Shown piece after piece: positions 43,547-51,113 of a DNA stretch of 64,000 nt. This DNA is from Ignavibacteria bacterium RIFCSPLOWO2_12_FULL_56_21. Lineage in GTDB: Bacteria; Bacteroidota; Ignavibacteria; UBA10030. Numbering within the stretch: the first letter of the stretch is position 1; each line of letters begins with the position of its first letter. Both the position numbers and the translations under genes were made by a program. The stretch lies in contig MHAK01000112.1 in the NCBI GenBank assembly GCA_001802945.1, forward strand, positions 1 through 64,000. Direction: 5' to 3'. Below the pieces are notes generated by a model. That model ran no database searches and was not told the DNA's origin. It saw only the letters and a list, made by a program, of their open reading frames with translations.

Positions 43547-44764
43547 ATGAAAACACTCATAGCTATGTTCTTCCTTGTCTTCGCATCCACCGTCTCCCAG
43601 GTCCGCTCGGGAGCGGACGTGCTGCTCTCGGAGAGGATGGACCTCATCAAAGGAAAGAAGCTCGGTATTGTTACGAACCATTCGGCGTTGCTGTCCGACG
43701 GACGGCATCTGGTTGATGCGCTCGCTCGAGTGCCGGATGTGAAAGTGGTCGTCCTATTCGGTCCGGAACACGGCATCCGCGGTAACGCGCCCGACGGAAG
43801 GTCGATCAGGGACACCGTCGATGCCGCGACCGGTGCGCCCATTTTTTCGTTGTATGGCCGCATCAACAAGCCGACCTCCGAAATGCTCAAAGACGTTGAC
43901 GTGCTCATCTACGACATTCAGGATGTCGGCGTCAGGTTCTACACGTATTCGAGCACGCTCTCACTCGCCATGGAGGCCGCAGCAGAAAAGGGGATTCCGT
44001 ATATCGTGCTCGACCGGCCGAATCCGATACGTGGAACGTGGGTGGAAGGCTTTGTCCGGGAGGATTCGCTGAAGTCGTTTGTGGGTCTTCATCCGATCAC
44101 AATCGCGCACGGTATGACGCTCGGCGAGTTCGCAACGATGATCAACGGCGAAAAATGGTTGAAGGATGGGGTGAAGGCAAACCTCACCGTTGTGAAATGC
44201 GCGGGATGGAAGCGGGACATGTGGTACGACCAGACCGGCCTTGCGTGGGTGAAGCCGTCTCCGAACATGGCGGAACTCTCGACGGCAACCGTGTATCCCG
44301 GGACGTGCTTGTTCGAAGGGACGAACCTCTCAGAAGGGCGCGGGACGCCGAAGCCGTTCGAGTATATCGGAGCTCCCTACGTCGACGCAAAGGCGTGGGC
44401 TTCCGCGCTCAATGCGGCCAAGCTTCCGGGGGTGACATTCGAACCGATCGAGTTCACGACTGCGAGTATTGCGAACACAACCAACAACCCGAAGTATAAA
44501 GGTTTGCTGAGTCACGGGGTATATGTTCATGTCACCGACCGGAACGTATTTGAGCCAGTGAGATCAACCGTTCATATGCTTGTTGCCGCACGAAAGCTCT
44601 TTGGAGATAAATTCCAGTGGAGATCCTCGATCAATCGACTTTCGGGGACGTCGAGATTGGCCACAATGATCGACGCCGGCAAGACCGCAGAGGAGATCAC
44701 CGGGGTATGGAGGGCTGAGCAGGACAATTTCCGCTCGACTCGCCAGAAGTATCTTCTGTACTGA
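43547..44764 (+). CDS. DUF1343 / NamZ-like exo-beta-N-acetylmuramidase (GH171)
   Basis: 405 residues from ATG 43547, giving a signal peptide (MKTLIAMFFLVFASTVSQV); a start 55 codons earlier would prepend unrelated sequence. DUF1343 members such as NamZ release N-acetylmuramic acid from the non-reducing ends of cell-wall glycans. Visible family blocks: GIVTNHSALLSDGRHLVDAL, LFGPEHGIRG, IYDIQDVGVRFYTYSSTL, LDRPNPIRGTWVEG, KPSPNMAELSTATVYPGTCL and EGTNLSEGRGT. The exported enzyme probably acts in peptidoglycan recycling or scavenging. It is followed by a strong terminator. Confidence 0.9.
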   Translation: MKTLIAMFFLVFASTVSQVRSGADVLLSERMDLIKGKKLGIVTNHSALLSDGRHLVDALARVPDVKVVVLFGPEHGIRGNAPDGRSIRDTVDAATGAPIFSLYGRINKPTSEMLKDVDVLIYDIQDVGVRFYTYSSTLSLAMEAAAEKGIPYIVLDRPNPIRGTWVEGFVREDSLKSFVGLHPITIAHGMTLGEFATMINGEKWLKDGVKANLTVVKCAGWKRDMWYDQTGLAWVKPSPNMAELSTATVYPGTCLFEGTNLSEGRGTPKPFEYIGAPYVDAKAWASALNAAKLPGVTFEPIEFTTASIANTTNNPKYKGLLSHGVYVHVTDRNVFEPVRSTVHMLVAARKLFGDKFQWRSSINRLSGTSRLATMIDAGKTAEEITGVWRAEQDNFRSTRQKYLLY

Positions 44765-44794
44765 CGCTTACGTTCGTACTCTTTCACAAAGCAA

Positions 44795-44822
44795 AGGCCG
44801 GCGCTTCCAGCCGGCCTCTTTT
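44795..44822 (+). terminator. intrinsic terminator after the NamZ-like gene
   Basis: AGGCCGGC (44795-44802), a 7-nt loop and GCCGGCCT (44810-44817), followed by CTTTT. It lies 30 nt beyond the stop codon. Confidence 0.88.
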
Positions 44823-44849
44823 GTGGCAAACATTTTTGAGATGGCTTCT
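44818..44849. repeat. copy of the GTGGCAAA...TTTTTGAGA intergenic repeat
   Basis: CTTTTGTGGCAAACATTTTT then GAGATGGCTTCT differs from the right end of the 40278-40473 element at only a few bases. It starts immediately at the terminator T-run. Confidence 0.75.
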
Positions 44850-44900
44850 GGTCTCTTCCTTGTAGCTCTGACCGCGCCGTACACAGCAGGCGCGCGAGAC

Positions 44901-46055
44901 CTACACTCCCCCCAACGCCAGCTTCAAGTCTTCTAAAATATCCCCAACATCTTCTATCCCAACCGACATTCTCACAAGTCCGTCTGTCACTCCAATTGCC
45001 TGACGTTCAGCAGCGGGAACAGAGGCGTGTGTCATCGTGGCCGGATGTGAGATCAGCGTTTCAACGCCTCCCAAACTTTCCGCAAGCGCACACAGCCGGA
45101 CGCGTTTGAGGAAGGCCTTTGCCTTCGCCAGATTTCCCAGCTCGAATGAGATCATGCCGCCGAATCCGCGCATTTGTTGCGCTGCGAGTCGATGCTGCGG
45201 ATGCTTCATCAGTCCCGGATAATTCACCTTCACTACTTTCCGATGGCGTGATAGGAAGAGGGCGACTTCCATCGCGTTCGCGCAGTGCCGGTCCATGCGG
45301 ACGCTGAGCGTTTTGATCCCCCTCAGACAAAGCCATGCCTCAAACGGGCTCAAGATGCCGCCGATCGATTTCTGCAGGAACCGAAGTCGTTCGATGAGCC
45401 TCGCATCGTTGAGGATGACAAGCCCGCCGAGCATGTCGCTGTGGCCGTTCAGGTATTTCGTTGCACTGTGCACGACGATGTCGATCCCCAGTGCGAGCGG
45501 ATTCTGGAGGTACGGGCTCGCGAACGTGTTGTCCACGATGGAAACGAGCTTGTTGGCTTTGGCAATCTTTGCCACGGCCTTCAGGTCCGTGATTTCCATC
45601 GTTGGGTTTGTCGGTGTTTCGATGAAGACCATCTTCGTCGATGGACGGATCGCGTAGCTGATGTTCCGCACGTCCGTCGTGTCAACGAACTCGAAATCCA
45701 GACCGAACTGGTTGAGGACAAGCTTGCCCAGCCGATAGGTCCCGCCGTAGACATTCTTCGACAGAACGACATGATCCCCCGATTTCAACAAGTGGAAGAT
45801 CGTCGTGATGGCCGCCATGCCTGAACCGAACGCCAATCCCTCCTTTCCACCTTCCAGAGCCGCAATGTTCTTTTCCAGCACTGTGCGCGTAGGATTCGAC
45901 ACGCGCGCGTATTCATATCCTTTATTGACTCCCAATTCCTGCTGCACATACGTCGAAGTCAAGTGCACGGGGGTCATGATCGTACCGGTGGAAGGATCGG
46001 GTTCGATCGCGGCATGAACCGCCTTCGTAGAAAATCCTTGCTTACGTGGGGGCAT
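44901..46055 (-). CDS. cystathionine gamma-synthase/gamma-lyase family PLP enzyme
   Basis: 384 residues, Cys/Met metabolism PLP-dependent family. GSGMAAITTIFHLLKSGDHVV binds the PLP phosphate region, FIETPTNPTMEITDL is a family block, and the Schiff-base Lys is in VVHSATKYLNGHSDMLGG. Next to cystathionine beta-synthase, it most likely acts as cystathionine gamma-lyase (cysteine formation) or gamma-synthase; sequence does not separate these reliably. It lies downstream of the synthase on the same strand, with a palindromic 138-nt gap between. Confidence 0.93.
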   Translation of the reverse strand: MPPRKQGFSTKAVHAAIEPDPSTGTIMTPVHLTSTYVQQELGVNKGYEYARVSNPTRTVLEKNIAALEGGKEGLAFGSGMAAITTIFHLLKSGDHVVLSKNVYGGTYRLGKLVLNQFGLDFEFVDTTDVRNISYAIRPSTKMVFIETPTNPTMEITDLKAVAKIAKANKLVSIVDNTFASPYLQNPLALGIDIVVHSATKYLNGHSDMLGGLVILNDARLIERLRFLQKSIGGILSPFEAWLCLRGIKTLSVRMDRHCANAMEVALFLSRHRKVVKVNYPGLMKHPQHRLAAQQMRGFGGMISFELGNLAKAKAFLKRVRLCALAESLGGVETLISHPATMTHASVPAAERQAIGVTDGLVRMSVGIEDVGDILEDLKLALGGV

Positions 46056-46093
46056 TGGGGTTTAGAGATGTGGGTTGACCTTGAATCAAAGAT

Positions 46094-46189
46094 GGACACA
46101 AAGAAGACACGAAGAACCACAAGGAAGAGAAACAGAAAATGTCTTTCTTCGTGAAACTTCGTGTAATACTTCGTGGGACTTCGTGTTCC
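46094..46189. repeat. palindrome with CACGAAG-unit arms between cbs and the gamma-family gene
   Basis: Arms about 46094-46137 (GACACAAAGAAGACACGAAG and so on) and 46144-46189 (CTTCGTGAAACTTCGTGTAA and so on) are built of degenerate CACGAAG units in opposite orientation. Pairing is imperfect but extended. No ORF is visible. Confidence 0.65.
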
Positions 46190-46193
46190 CCTT

Positions 46194-47579
46194 CTACCGC
46201 GACATATATTGGATCACATCGTACCGCGTTACGATTCCCTCTATTTTCCCATCTTCTTCTACCAGCACAGCAGGATAGGTCTTTGAGAGGTATGCGACCG
46301 CAGACTGTACCTGCTCATCTTTGTGCACGAGAGGAAACGGGTCCTTCATAACTTTGCTCACGGGGGCATCGACCATCGAAGGCGTGTTGATGACCGTCGA
46401 CATCAGGTCGCTTTCGTCGACGCTGCCGACGCATTTTCCCTTGTCGATCACGGGAAGCTGTGAAACATGGTGCTGTGACGTCAGGTCGAGAGCGGAACGG
46501 ATTGTCGTGACCGGGTCGACAGAGACGAGTCCCGGCGTTCCGCGCTTGCTTTCAACGATGTATCGGAGCGTGATCCGCTCGGGGACGAGGAAGCGATGTT
46601 CCCGCATCCAGTCGTCGTTGTACATCTTGCTGAGATAGCGCTCGCCGGTATCGGGCAGGAGAACGACCATCAAGGTATCTTCGGGAAGTCGTTCGGCCAC
46701 CTTGAGCGCACCGGCCATTGCGGTGCCCGCCGATCCGCCGACGAGCAATCCCTCTTCCCGTGCCAGCCTTCTTCCCATCAGAAACGACTCTTTGTCGTCA
46801 GCTTCGACAACTTCGTCGACATACTGAAAATTCAGAACGCCGGGAACATAGTCCTGGCCGATCCCTTCCACTTTATACGTCTTGAAAACGGGGGAAAATT
46901 TCTTCGTGTAGTAATATTCGCGGAGGACGGAACCTTTCGGGTCCACGCCGACCACTTTGATGTTCGGGTTCTTTTCCTTCAAATACTTTCCCGCGCCGGT
47001 GATTGTTCCTCCCGTCCCTATTGCACAGACAAAGTAATCGACTTGTCCCCCCGTCTGTTCCCAGATTTCGGGACCGGTTGAACGGTAATGTGCGTCGGGA
47101 TTGCGTGGATTGTAGTACTGGTTGGCGAGAATGGAATTCGGTGTCTCCCGGACGATCCGCTTCGCCACTTCGGTGTAACTTTCGGGCGATTCGTGCGGGA
47201 CGGCAGTCGGCGTGACGATTACTTCCGCGCCGAGGGCCCGGAGGAGTCGTATTTTTTCAATGCTCATCTTGTCGGGCATTGTGAAGACACAATGATATCC
47301 CTTCACGGCGGCCGCCAAGGCCAGACCCATGCCCGTGTTTCCGGAAGTCGCTTCCACGATGGTTCCGCCCGGCTTCAGCCGGCCTTCACGTTCAGCTTCT
47401 TCAACGATTTCGACGCCGATTCTGTCTTTCACCGAGCCGCCCGGGTTGAAATACTCCAGCTTTGCCAACACGAGTGCCTTGCATCCTTTGTTCACCTTCT
47501 GAATGCGGACTAGGGGTGTTCGACCGATGGTAGAAAGAATGGAATCGTGGAATTGTACGTTCTTCAGGTTTTTTTTCAT
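46194..47579 (-). CDS. cystathionine beta-synthase with two CBS domains
   Basis: Condenses homocysteine and serine to cystathionine in the reverse transsulfuration pathway. 461 residues from ATG 47579; the longer frame to 47729 would add 50 residues upstream of the promoter. PLP Lys in NPGGSVKDRIG, EATSGNTGMGLALAAA and IGTGGTITGAGKYL mark the fold-type II catalytic domain (about 10-320). The C-terminal 130 residues hold a CBS pair (PVTTIRSALDLTSQHHVSQLPVID and VSKVMKDPFPLVHKDEQVQS). No haem-binding N-terminus is present. Partner of the PLP enzyme downstream. Confidence 0.93.
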   Translation of the reverse strand: MKKNLKNVQFHDSILSTIGRTPLVRIQKVNKGCKALVLAKLEYFNPGGSVKDRIGVEIVEEAEREGRLKPGGTIVEATSGNTGMGLALAAAVKGYHCVFTMPDKMSIEKIRLLRALGAEVIVTPTAVPHESPESYTEVAKRIVRETPNSILANQYYNPRNPDAHYRSTGPEIWEQTGGQVDYFVCAIGTGGTITGAGKYLKEKNPNIKVVGVDPKGSVLREYYYTKKFSPVFKTYKVEGIGQDYVPGVLNFQYVDEVVEADDKESFLMGRRLAREEGLLVGGSAGTAMAGALKVAERLPEDTLMVVLLPDTGERYLSKMYNDDWMREHRFLVPERITLRYIVESKRGTPGLVSVDPVTTIRSALDLTSQHHVSQLPVIDKGKCVGSVDESDLMSTVINTPSMVDAPVSKVMKDPFPLVHKDEQVQSAVAYLSKTYPAVLVEEDGKIEGIVTRYDVIQYMSR

Positions 47580-47603
47580 TTCCGAAAATCGATGTTTGGG
47601 GGA

Positions 47604-47634
47604 CAAATATAGCCGTATTTGGGCGGCCTTCCAA
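47604..47634 (-). promoter_or_regulatory. promoter of the cystathionine beta-synthase gene, Bacteroidota-like
   Basis: On the minus strand TTGGAA (47634-47629), a 17-nt spacer, then TATATTTG (47611-47604), which fits both TATAAT and the TAnnTTTG box of Bacteroidota. About 25 nt separate it from the ATG at 47579. Confidence 0.6.
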
Positions 47635-47812
47635 AAGGCCCTGTATTTGGGTGAATCATATTGTCTTTTCCGCTGAACGGACTTCAGACTCATGAAACTC
47701 GAGAGCCTGAATTGACCATGATTTCCCACTGACGTACCGTCAGTCCAAGATGACGGTCGCTGGACTTGGGCCGGTTCCAGACTTCGCTACCCCTCTTTGG
47801 GCTCATGATTCC

Positions 47813-47841
47813 TTGACTTTGGAGATCCGTTTCTCTATCTT
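47813..47841 (+). promoter_or_regulatory. probable promoter of efp
   Basis: TTGACT (47813-47818), a 17-nt spacer and TATCTT (47836-47841). This predicts a start near 47848 and a 5' leader of about 60 nt before the efp ATG. Confidence 0.55.
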
Positions 47842-47908
47842 TTCACCCCGTTTTTTGCAAAAAGTGGGTCATTTCTTACAAGTTTTGAGCATTTTTTAAC
47901 AAAATCTA

Positions 47909-48469
47909 ATGGCAACGACAAACGACTTTAGAGTAGGGATGGTCATTCGGTTCAACGGAGAACTCCACAGGATCGAGGAATACATTCATAGAACCCCCGG
48001 AAATCTTAGGGCTTTTGTACAGGCTAAACTTCGGAATCTCCGTAGCGGCAGGATTACGGAAACCCGGTATCGTTCTGGGGAAGAGGTGGAGGAGGTGAGG
48101 CTGGAGCAGAAGGAATTTCAGTTCCTGTACCATGACGGGGCGAGTTACCAGTTCATGGACAAGGAAAGCTACGAGCAGATGCCCGTTGAGGACAAAGTCC
48201 TTGGAGAAGGGGCAAAGTTTCTAAAGGAAGGGGAGACCGTGGAGTTGTTTCTGGTGGGGAACGACGTCATTTCAGCCGAGCTGCCGTTCAAAGTTGAACT
48301 CAAGGTTGTGGAGACTGTCCCCGGCGTCAAGGGGGACACGGCGTCGAGCACCTTGAAACCGGCTACGTTAGAAACAGGCGCAAACGTCAACGTTCCGCTG
48401 TTCGTGAACGAGGGGGACGTCATCCGGATCGATACCCGGACAGGCCAATACCTGGAACGGGTAAACTGA
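47909..48469 (+). CDS. efp: elongation factor P
   Basis: Rescues ribosomes stalled on polyproline. 186 residues with the three beta-barrel domains; the C-terminus VIRIDTRTGQYLERV is canonical. The loop that enters the peptidyl-transferase centre reads HRTPGNLRAF: Asn32 stands where most EF-Ps have the modified Lys or Arg, with Arg34 two residues on. I associate this version with Chlorobi and Ignavibacteria, so it serves as a lineage marker. It leads a set with accB and accC, both typical neighbours of efp. Confidence 0.96.
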   Translation: MATTNDFRVGMVIRFNGELHRIEEYIHRTPGNLRAFVQAKLRNLRSGRITETRYRSGEEVEEVRLEQKEFQFLYHDGASYQFMDKESYEQMPVEDKVLGEGAKFLKEGETVELFLVGNDVISAELPFKVELKVVETVPGVKGDTASSTLKPATLETGANVNVPLFVNEGDVIRIDTRTGQYLERVN

Positions 48470-48493
48470 TCCCCCACCACTCCGGAGACCCTA

Positions 48494-48946
48494 ATGGAGA
48501 TCTCGTACGTCAAGAAGATCATAAAACTCCTCGAAAACAGCGGTATTGACGAAATCGAAATCGAGGAGGAAGGGAAGAAGATTCGAGTCGCGAGAAACAA
48601 AAACACTATTCACACGTTGGCCGCCGCGTATCCGCAGCTTGCCGCCCAGCCTGGCTCGGTCGCACCGACAGAATCAACCTCCCCAACCCACCGGGCGGAG
48701 AAGGCTTTTCACGAGGTCCGGTCCCCCATTGTCGGCACTTTCTATCGCGCCCCCTCCCCCGATGCCGATCCCTACGTCACCGAAGGCCAGCTTGTCAAAG
48801 TAGGCCAGGTACTCTGCATTGTCGAGGCGATGAAGCTCATGAATGAGATCGAATCGGATGCAGACGGGAAGGTCGTGAAGATCATGGTGGAGAACGGCAA
48901 GCCGGTAGAGTATAATCAGGTCCTTTTTCTGGTGGATAAGGGTTGA
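48494..48946 (+). CDS. accB: biotin carboxyl carrier protein of acetyl-CoA carboxylase
   Basis: Carries the carboxybiotin arm in fatty-acid synthesis. 150 residues. N-terminal helical domain ([20 protein letters not shown]), a Pro/Ala-rich linker, and a biotinyl domain with Lys114 in [34 protein letters not shown] is the typical start of the domain. 24 nt after efp; its stop overlaps a candidate accC start. Confidence 0.97.
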   Translation: MEISYVKKIIKLLENSGIDEIEIEEEGKKIRVARNKNTIHTLAAAYPQLAAQPGSVAPTESTSPTHRAEKAFHEVRSPIVGTFYRAPSPDADPYVTEGQLVKVGQVLCIVEAMKLMNEIESDADGKVVKIMVENGKPVEYNQVLFLVDKG

Positions 48947-48981
48947 CGTCCGCCAGACCGTCCTCACAAGGCCCACTTCGT

Positions 48982-50322
48982 GTGTTCAAGAAGATCCTGA
49001 TCGCCAATCGGGGCGAGATCGCCCTCCGGATCATCCGCGCCTGCCGCGAACTGGGTATCAAGACGGTCGCCGTGTACTCCACGGCCGACCGCGACTCTCT
49101 CCATGTCCGGTTTGCCGATGAGGCCGTTTGCATCGGTCCCCCGCCGAGCAAGGAGAGCTACCTTAACATTCCGCGCATCCTCGCAGCCGCCGAGGTGACC
49201 AACGCGGACGCCGTCCACCCTGGTTATGGATTCCTCTCGGAAAACTCTGGTTTTGCGGACATCTGCACCGCTTCGGGGCTGACCTTCATCGGCCCATCCG
49301 CTGCAGCCATCGCGAAAATGGGGGACAAGGCCCTTGCGAAGGAAACGATGCGGAAAGCGGGCGTTCCGGTGGTGCCGGGGAGCGGCGGCATCATTTCTGA
49401 CCTCTCGGAAGCGGTGAACGTTGCGCACGAAGTGGGATTTCCGGTCATCATCAAGGCGACGGCAGGCGGAGGCGGCAGGGGCATGCGCATCGTTCGTGAA
49501 GAGGCGGAACTGGAGAAAGCGTTCCAAACGGCGAGTCATGAGGCTGAAACAGCGTTCGGCAATCCAGCGGTCTACATCGAAAAGTATGTGGAAGAGCCGC
49601 GTCACATCGAAATCCAGATTATGGGAGATCTTCACGGGACGGTTGTCCACTTTGGCGAACGGGAATGCAGCATTCAGCGGCGTCATCAGAAATTGATTGA
49701 AGAATCGCCTTCGCCCGCGTTGACACCGGCGCTTCGCGACGCCATGGGGAAGGCGGCAGTCGACGGAGCCCGCAGCGTCAATTATCTCGGCGCCGGAACG
49801 ATTGAATTCCTCGTGGATAAGTACAAAAATTTCTACTTCATGGAGATGAACACCCGGATCCAGGTTGAGCACCCGGTGACGGAAGAGGTCTATGGCGTCG
49901 ATCTTGTAAAGCTCCAGATTCAGGTTGTTGCCGGGCAAAAGCTCAGGAAGTTTAAGCCCAAGCCGCAGTTCCATGCGATCGAATGCCGCATCAATGCAGA
50001 GGACCCGAATCATGATTTCCGGCCCTCCCCGGGGAAGATCCACACGCTGCATTTTCCGAGCGGTTTCGGCGTCCGAGTCGACACGCACGCCTACGACGGT
50101 TATGAGATACCGCCGTACTACGACTCGCTTGTGGCCAAGCTGATCGTGCGGAGCACGACGCGCGACGAAGCGATCGCGAAGATGTCGGGTGCACTGGAGG
50201 AGTTTGTCGTTGAGGGTCCGAAAACAACAATCCCGTTCCACATGAAATTGATGAAGAACGAGAAGTTTCGCAGCGGCAATTTCGACACCAAATTCATCGA
50301 GTCGTTCGACTTCAAAGACTAG
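48982..50322 (+). CDS. accC: biotin carboxylase subunit of acetyl-CoA carboxylase
   Basis: ATP-dependent carboxylation of the biotin on AccB. 446 residues from GTG 48982, which gives the usual N-terminus [16 protein letters not shown] and has AAGG 10 nt upstream; a TTG at 48943 overlapping accB would add 13 residues. ATP-grasp signatures [19 protein letters not shown], the Glu-rich [16 protein letters not shown], and [18 protein letters not shown] are complete. It works with AccB just upstream; accA and accD are elsewhere. Confidence 0.97.
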   Translation: MFKKILIANRGEIALRIIRACRELGIKTVAVYSTADRDSLHVRFADEAVCIGPPPSKESYLNIPRILAAAEVTNADAVHPGYGFLSENSGFADICTASGLTFIGPSAAAIAKMGDKALAKETMRKAGVPVVPGSGGIISDLSEAVNVAHEVGFPVIIKATAGGGGRGMRIVREEAELEKAFQTASHEAETAFGNPAVYIEKYVEEPRHIEIQIMGDLHGTVVHFGERECSIQRRHQKLIEESPSPALTPALRDAMGKAAVDGARSVNYLGAGTIEFLVDKYKNFYFMEMNTRIQVEHPVTEEVYGVDLVKLQIQVVAGQKLRKFKPKPQFHAIECRINAEDPNHDFRPSPGKIHTLHFPSGFGVRVDTHAYDGYEIPPYYDSLVAKLIVRSTTRDEAIAKMSGALEEFVVEGPKTTIPFHMKLMKNEKFRSGNFDTKFIESFDFKD

Positions 50323-50426
50323 TGCCGTTTCCAATAATTAACCTTGCATTCCACTTGATTTAAAGCATTGGAAACGTGCACTAGTGCTCGCTCCCACACA
50401 GACTTTAATAGTGGGAGCGGCACTAG
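50319..50426. repeat. two abutting hairpins sharing a CTAGTGC end, downstream of accC
   Basis: Hairpin 1: 50319-50334 with 50368-50384 (GTTTCCAA/TTGGAAAC core). Hairpin 2: 50381-50397 with 50411-50426 (GCTCCCAC/GTGGGAGC core). Each is bounded by CTAGTGC or its complement, and the middle copy is shared. The first arm overlaps the accC stop codon. Confidence 0.75.
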
Positions 50427-50447
50427 CAAGTTGTAGAATTTGTGCCC

Positions 50448-50470
50448 GCCTGCCGGCAAGCAGGCATTTT
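50448..50470 (+). terminator. weak candidate terminator between accC and gcvH
   Basis: GCCTGC (50448-50453), loop CGGCAA, GCAGGC (50460-50465), then ATTTT. The stem is short and the U-run minimal. Confidence 0.35.
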
Positions 50471-50541
50471 GTGCCTCTTATGGCTAATTTATTCCAAGGC
50501 AAGCTCTTCATGGATCCAATTTCCATAACGAAAGACCACAC

Positions 50542-50922
50542 ATGACGTTTCCTGAGAACCTGAAATACACAAAAGACCACGAATGGATGCGCGTTGAAGG
50601 TGAAGTCGGCTGGATCGGCGTTACCGACTATGCGCAGGGCGAGCTCGGAGACGTCGTGTTCGTTGAGCTTCCCGCGGTCGGCTCGAAGTTGGAGCAGGGC
50701 AAATCCTTCGGAACGATCGAGGCAGTCAAGGCCGTTTCAGACCTCTACGCTCCGGTGACCGGCGAGGTCGTGGAGATCAACAAAGAAGTTGCTGACAGTC
50801 CAGAAGTGGTGAACAAAGAGCCTTACGAGCGCGGATGGATGGTCAAAGTGAGGATCGCGAATCCCACGGAGCTCTCTGCTCTGCTCGATGCCGCCGCGTA
50901 TCGCAAGCTTATCGGCAAATAA
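50542..50922 (+). CDS. gcvH: glycine cleavage system H protein
   Basis: Lipoyl carrier that shuttles the aminomethyl group between P, T and L proteins. 126 residues, standard length. The lipoylated Lys63 is in FGTIEAVKAVSDLYAPVTGE, preceded by GDVVFVELPAVGSKL. No gcvP or gcvT is adjacent. The lipoyl group would come from the LipB/LipA system encoded at 30766-35996. Confidence 0.97.
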   Translation: MTFPENLKYTKDHEWMRVEGEVGWIGVTDYAQGELGDVVFVELPAVGSKLEQGKSFGTIEAVKAVSDLYAPVTGEVVEINKEVADSPEVVNKEPYERGWMVKVRIANPTELSALLDAAAYRKLIGK

Positions 50923-50971
50923 CTGTCCGTCGGCGACCCCCAGCCTCGCTCGAGGTGTGCAATGAGTACGC

Positions 50972-51040
50972 CGACCCTTCGACTCTTGGACTCCCCTGGA
51001 TCGCTCGGGGAAGACGCTCGTTGAGAGTTCAGGAGGGTCG
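50972..51040. repeat. imperfect palindrome between gcvH and the histidine kinase gene
   Basis: CGACCCTTCGACTCTT (50972-50987) has an imperfect inverted counterpart at 51023-51040. The inner part CCCCTGGATCGCTCGGGG can also fold. Pairing is weak, so this is tentative. Confidence 0.35.
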
Positions 51041-51113
51041 AACTGTCCACCTCGGCCCAGGCGGACGCCTCTCTCACGGCTGGCTGTCTTGACGAGACGA
51101 GGAACGACGTCGC

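Larger units (their letters stand above)
47580..47908. other. divergent intergenic region between cbs and efp
   Basis: 329 nt without a gene. It holds the cbs promoter (47604-47634) and the likely efp promoter (47813-47841); the stretch between them shows nothing I recognise. Confidence 0.5.

Noticed and set aside
48964-50334. A 456-codon minus-strand open frame
   Set aside because: It is antisense to accC over its whole length; accC has all catalytic motifs.
50470-50541. Possible glycine riboswitch before gcvH
   Set aside because: The leader is short and I could not find the conserved paired aptamer cores; only hairpins of the repeat type are visible.
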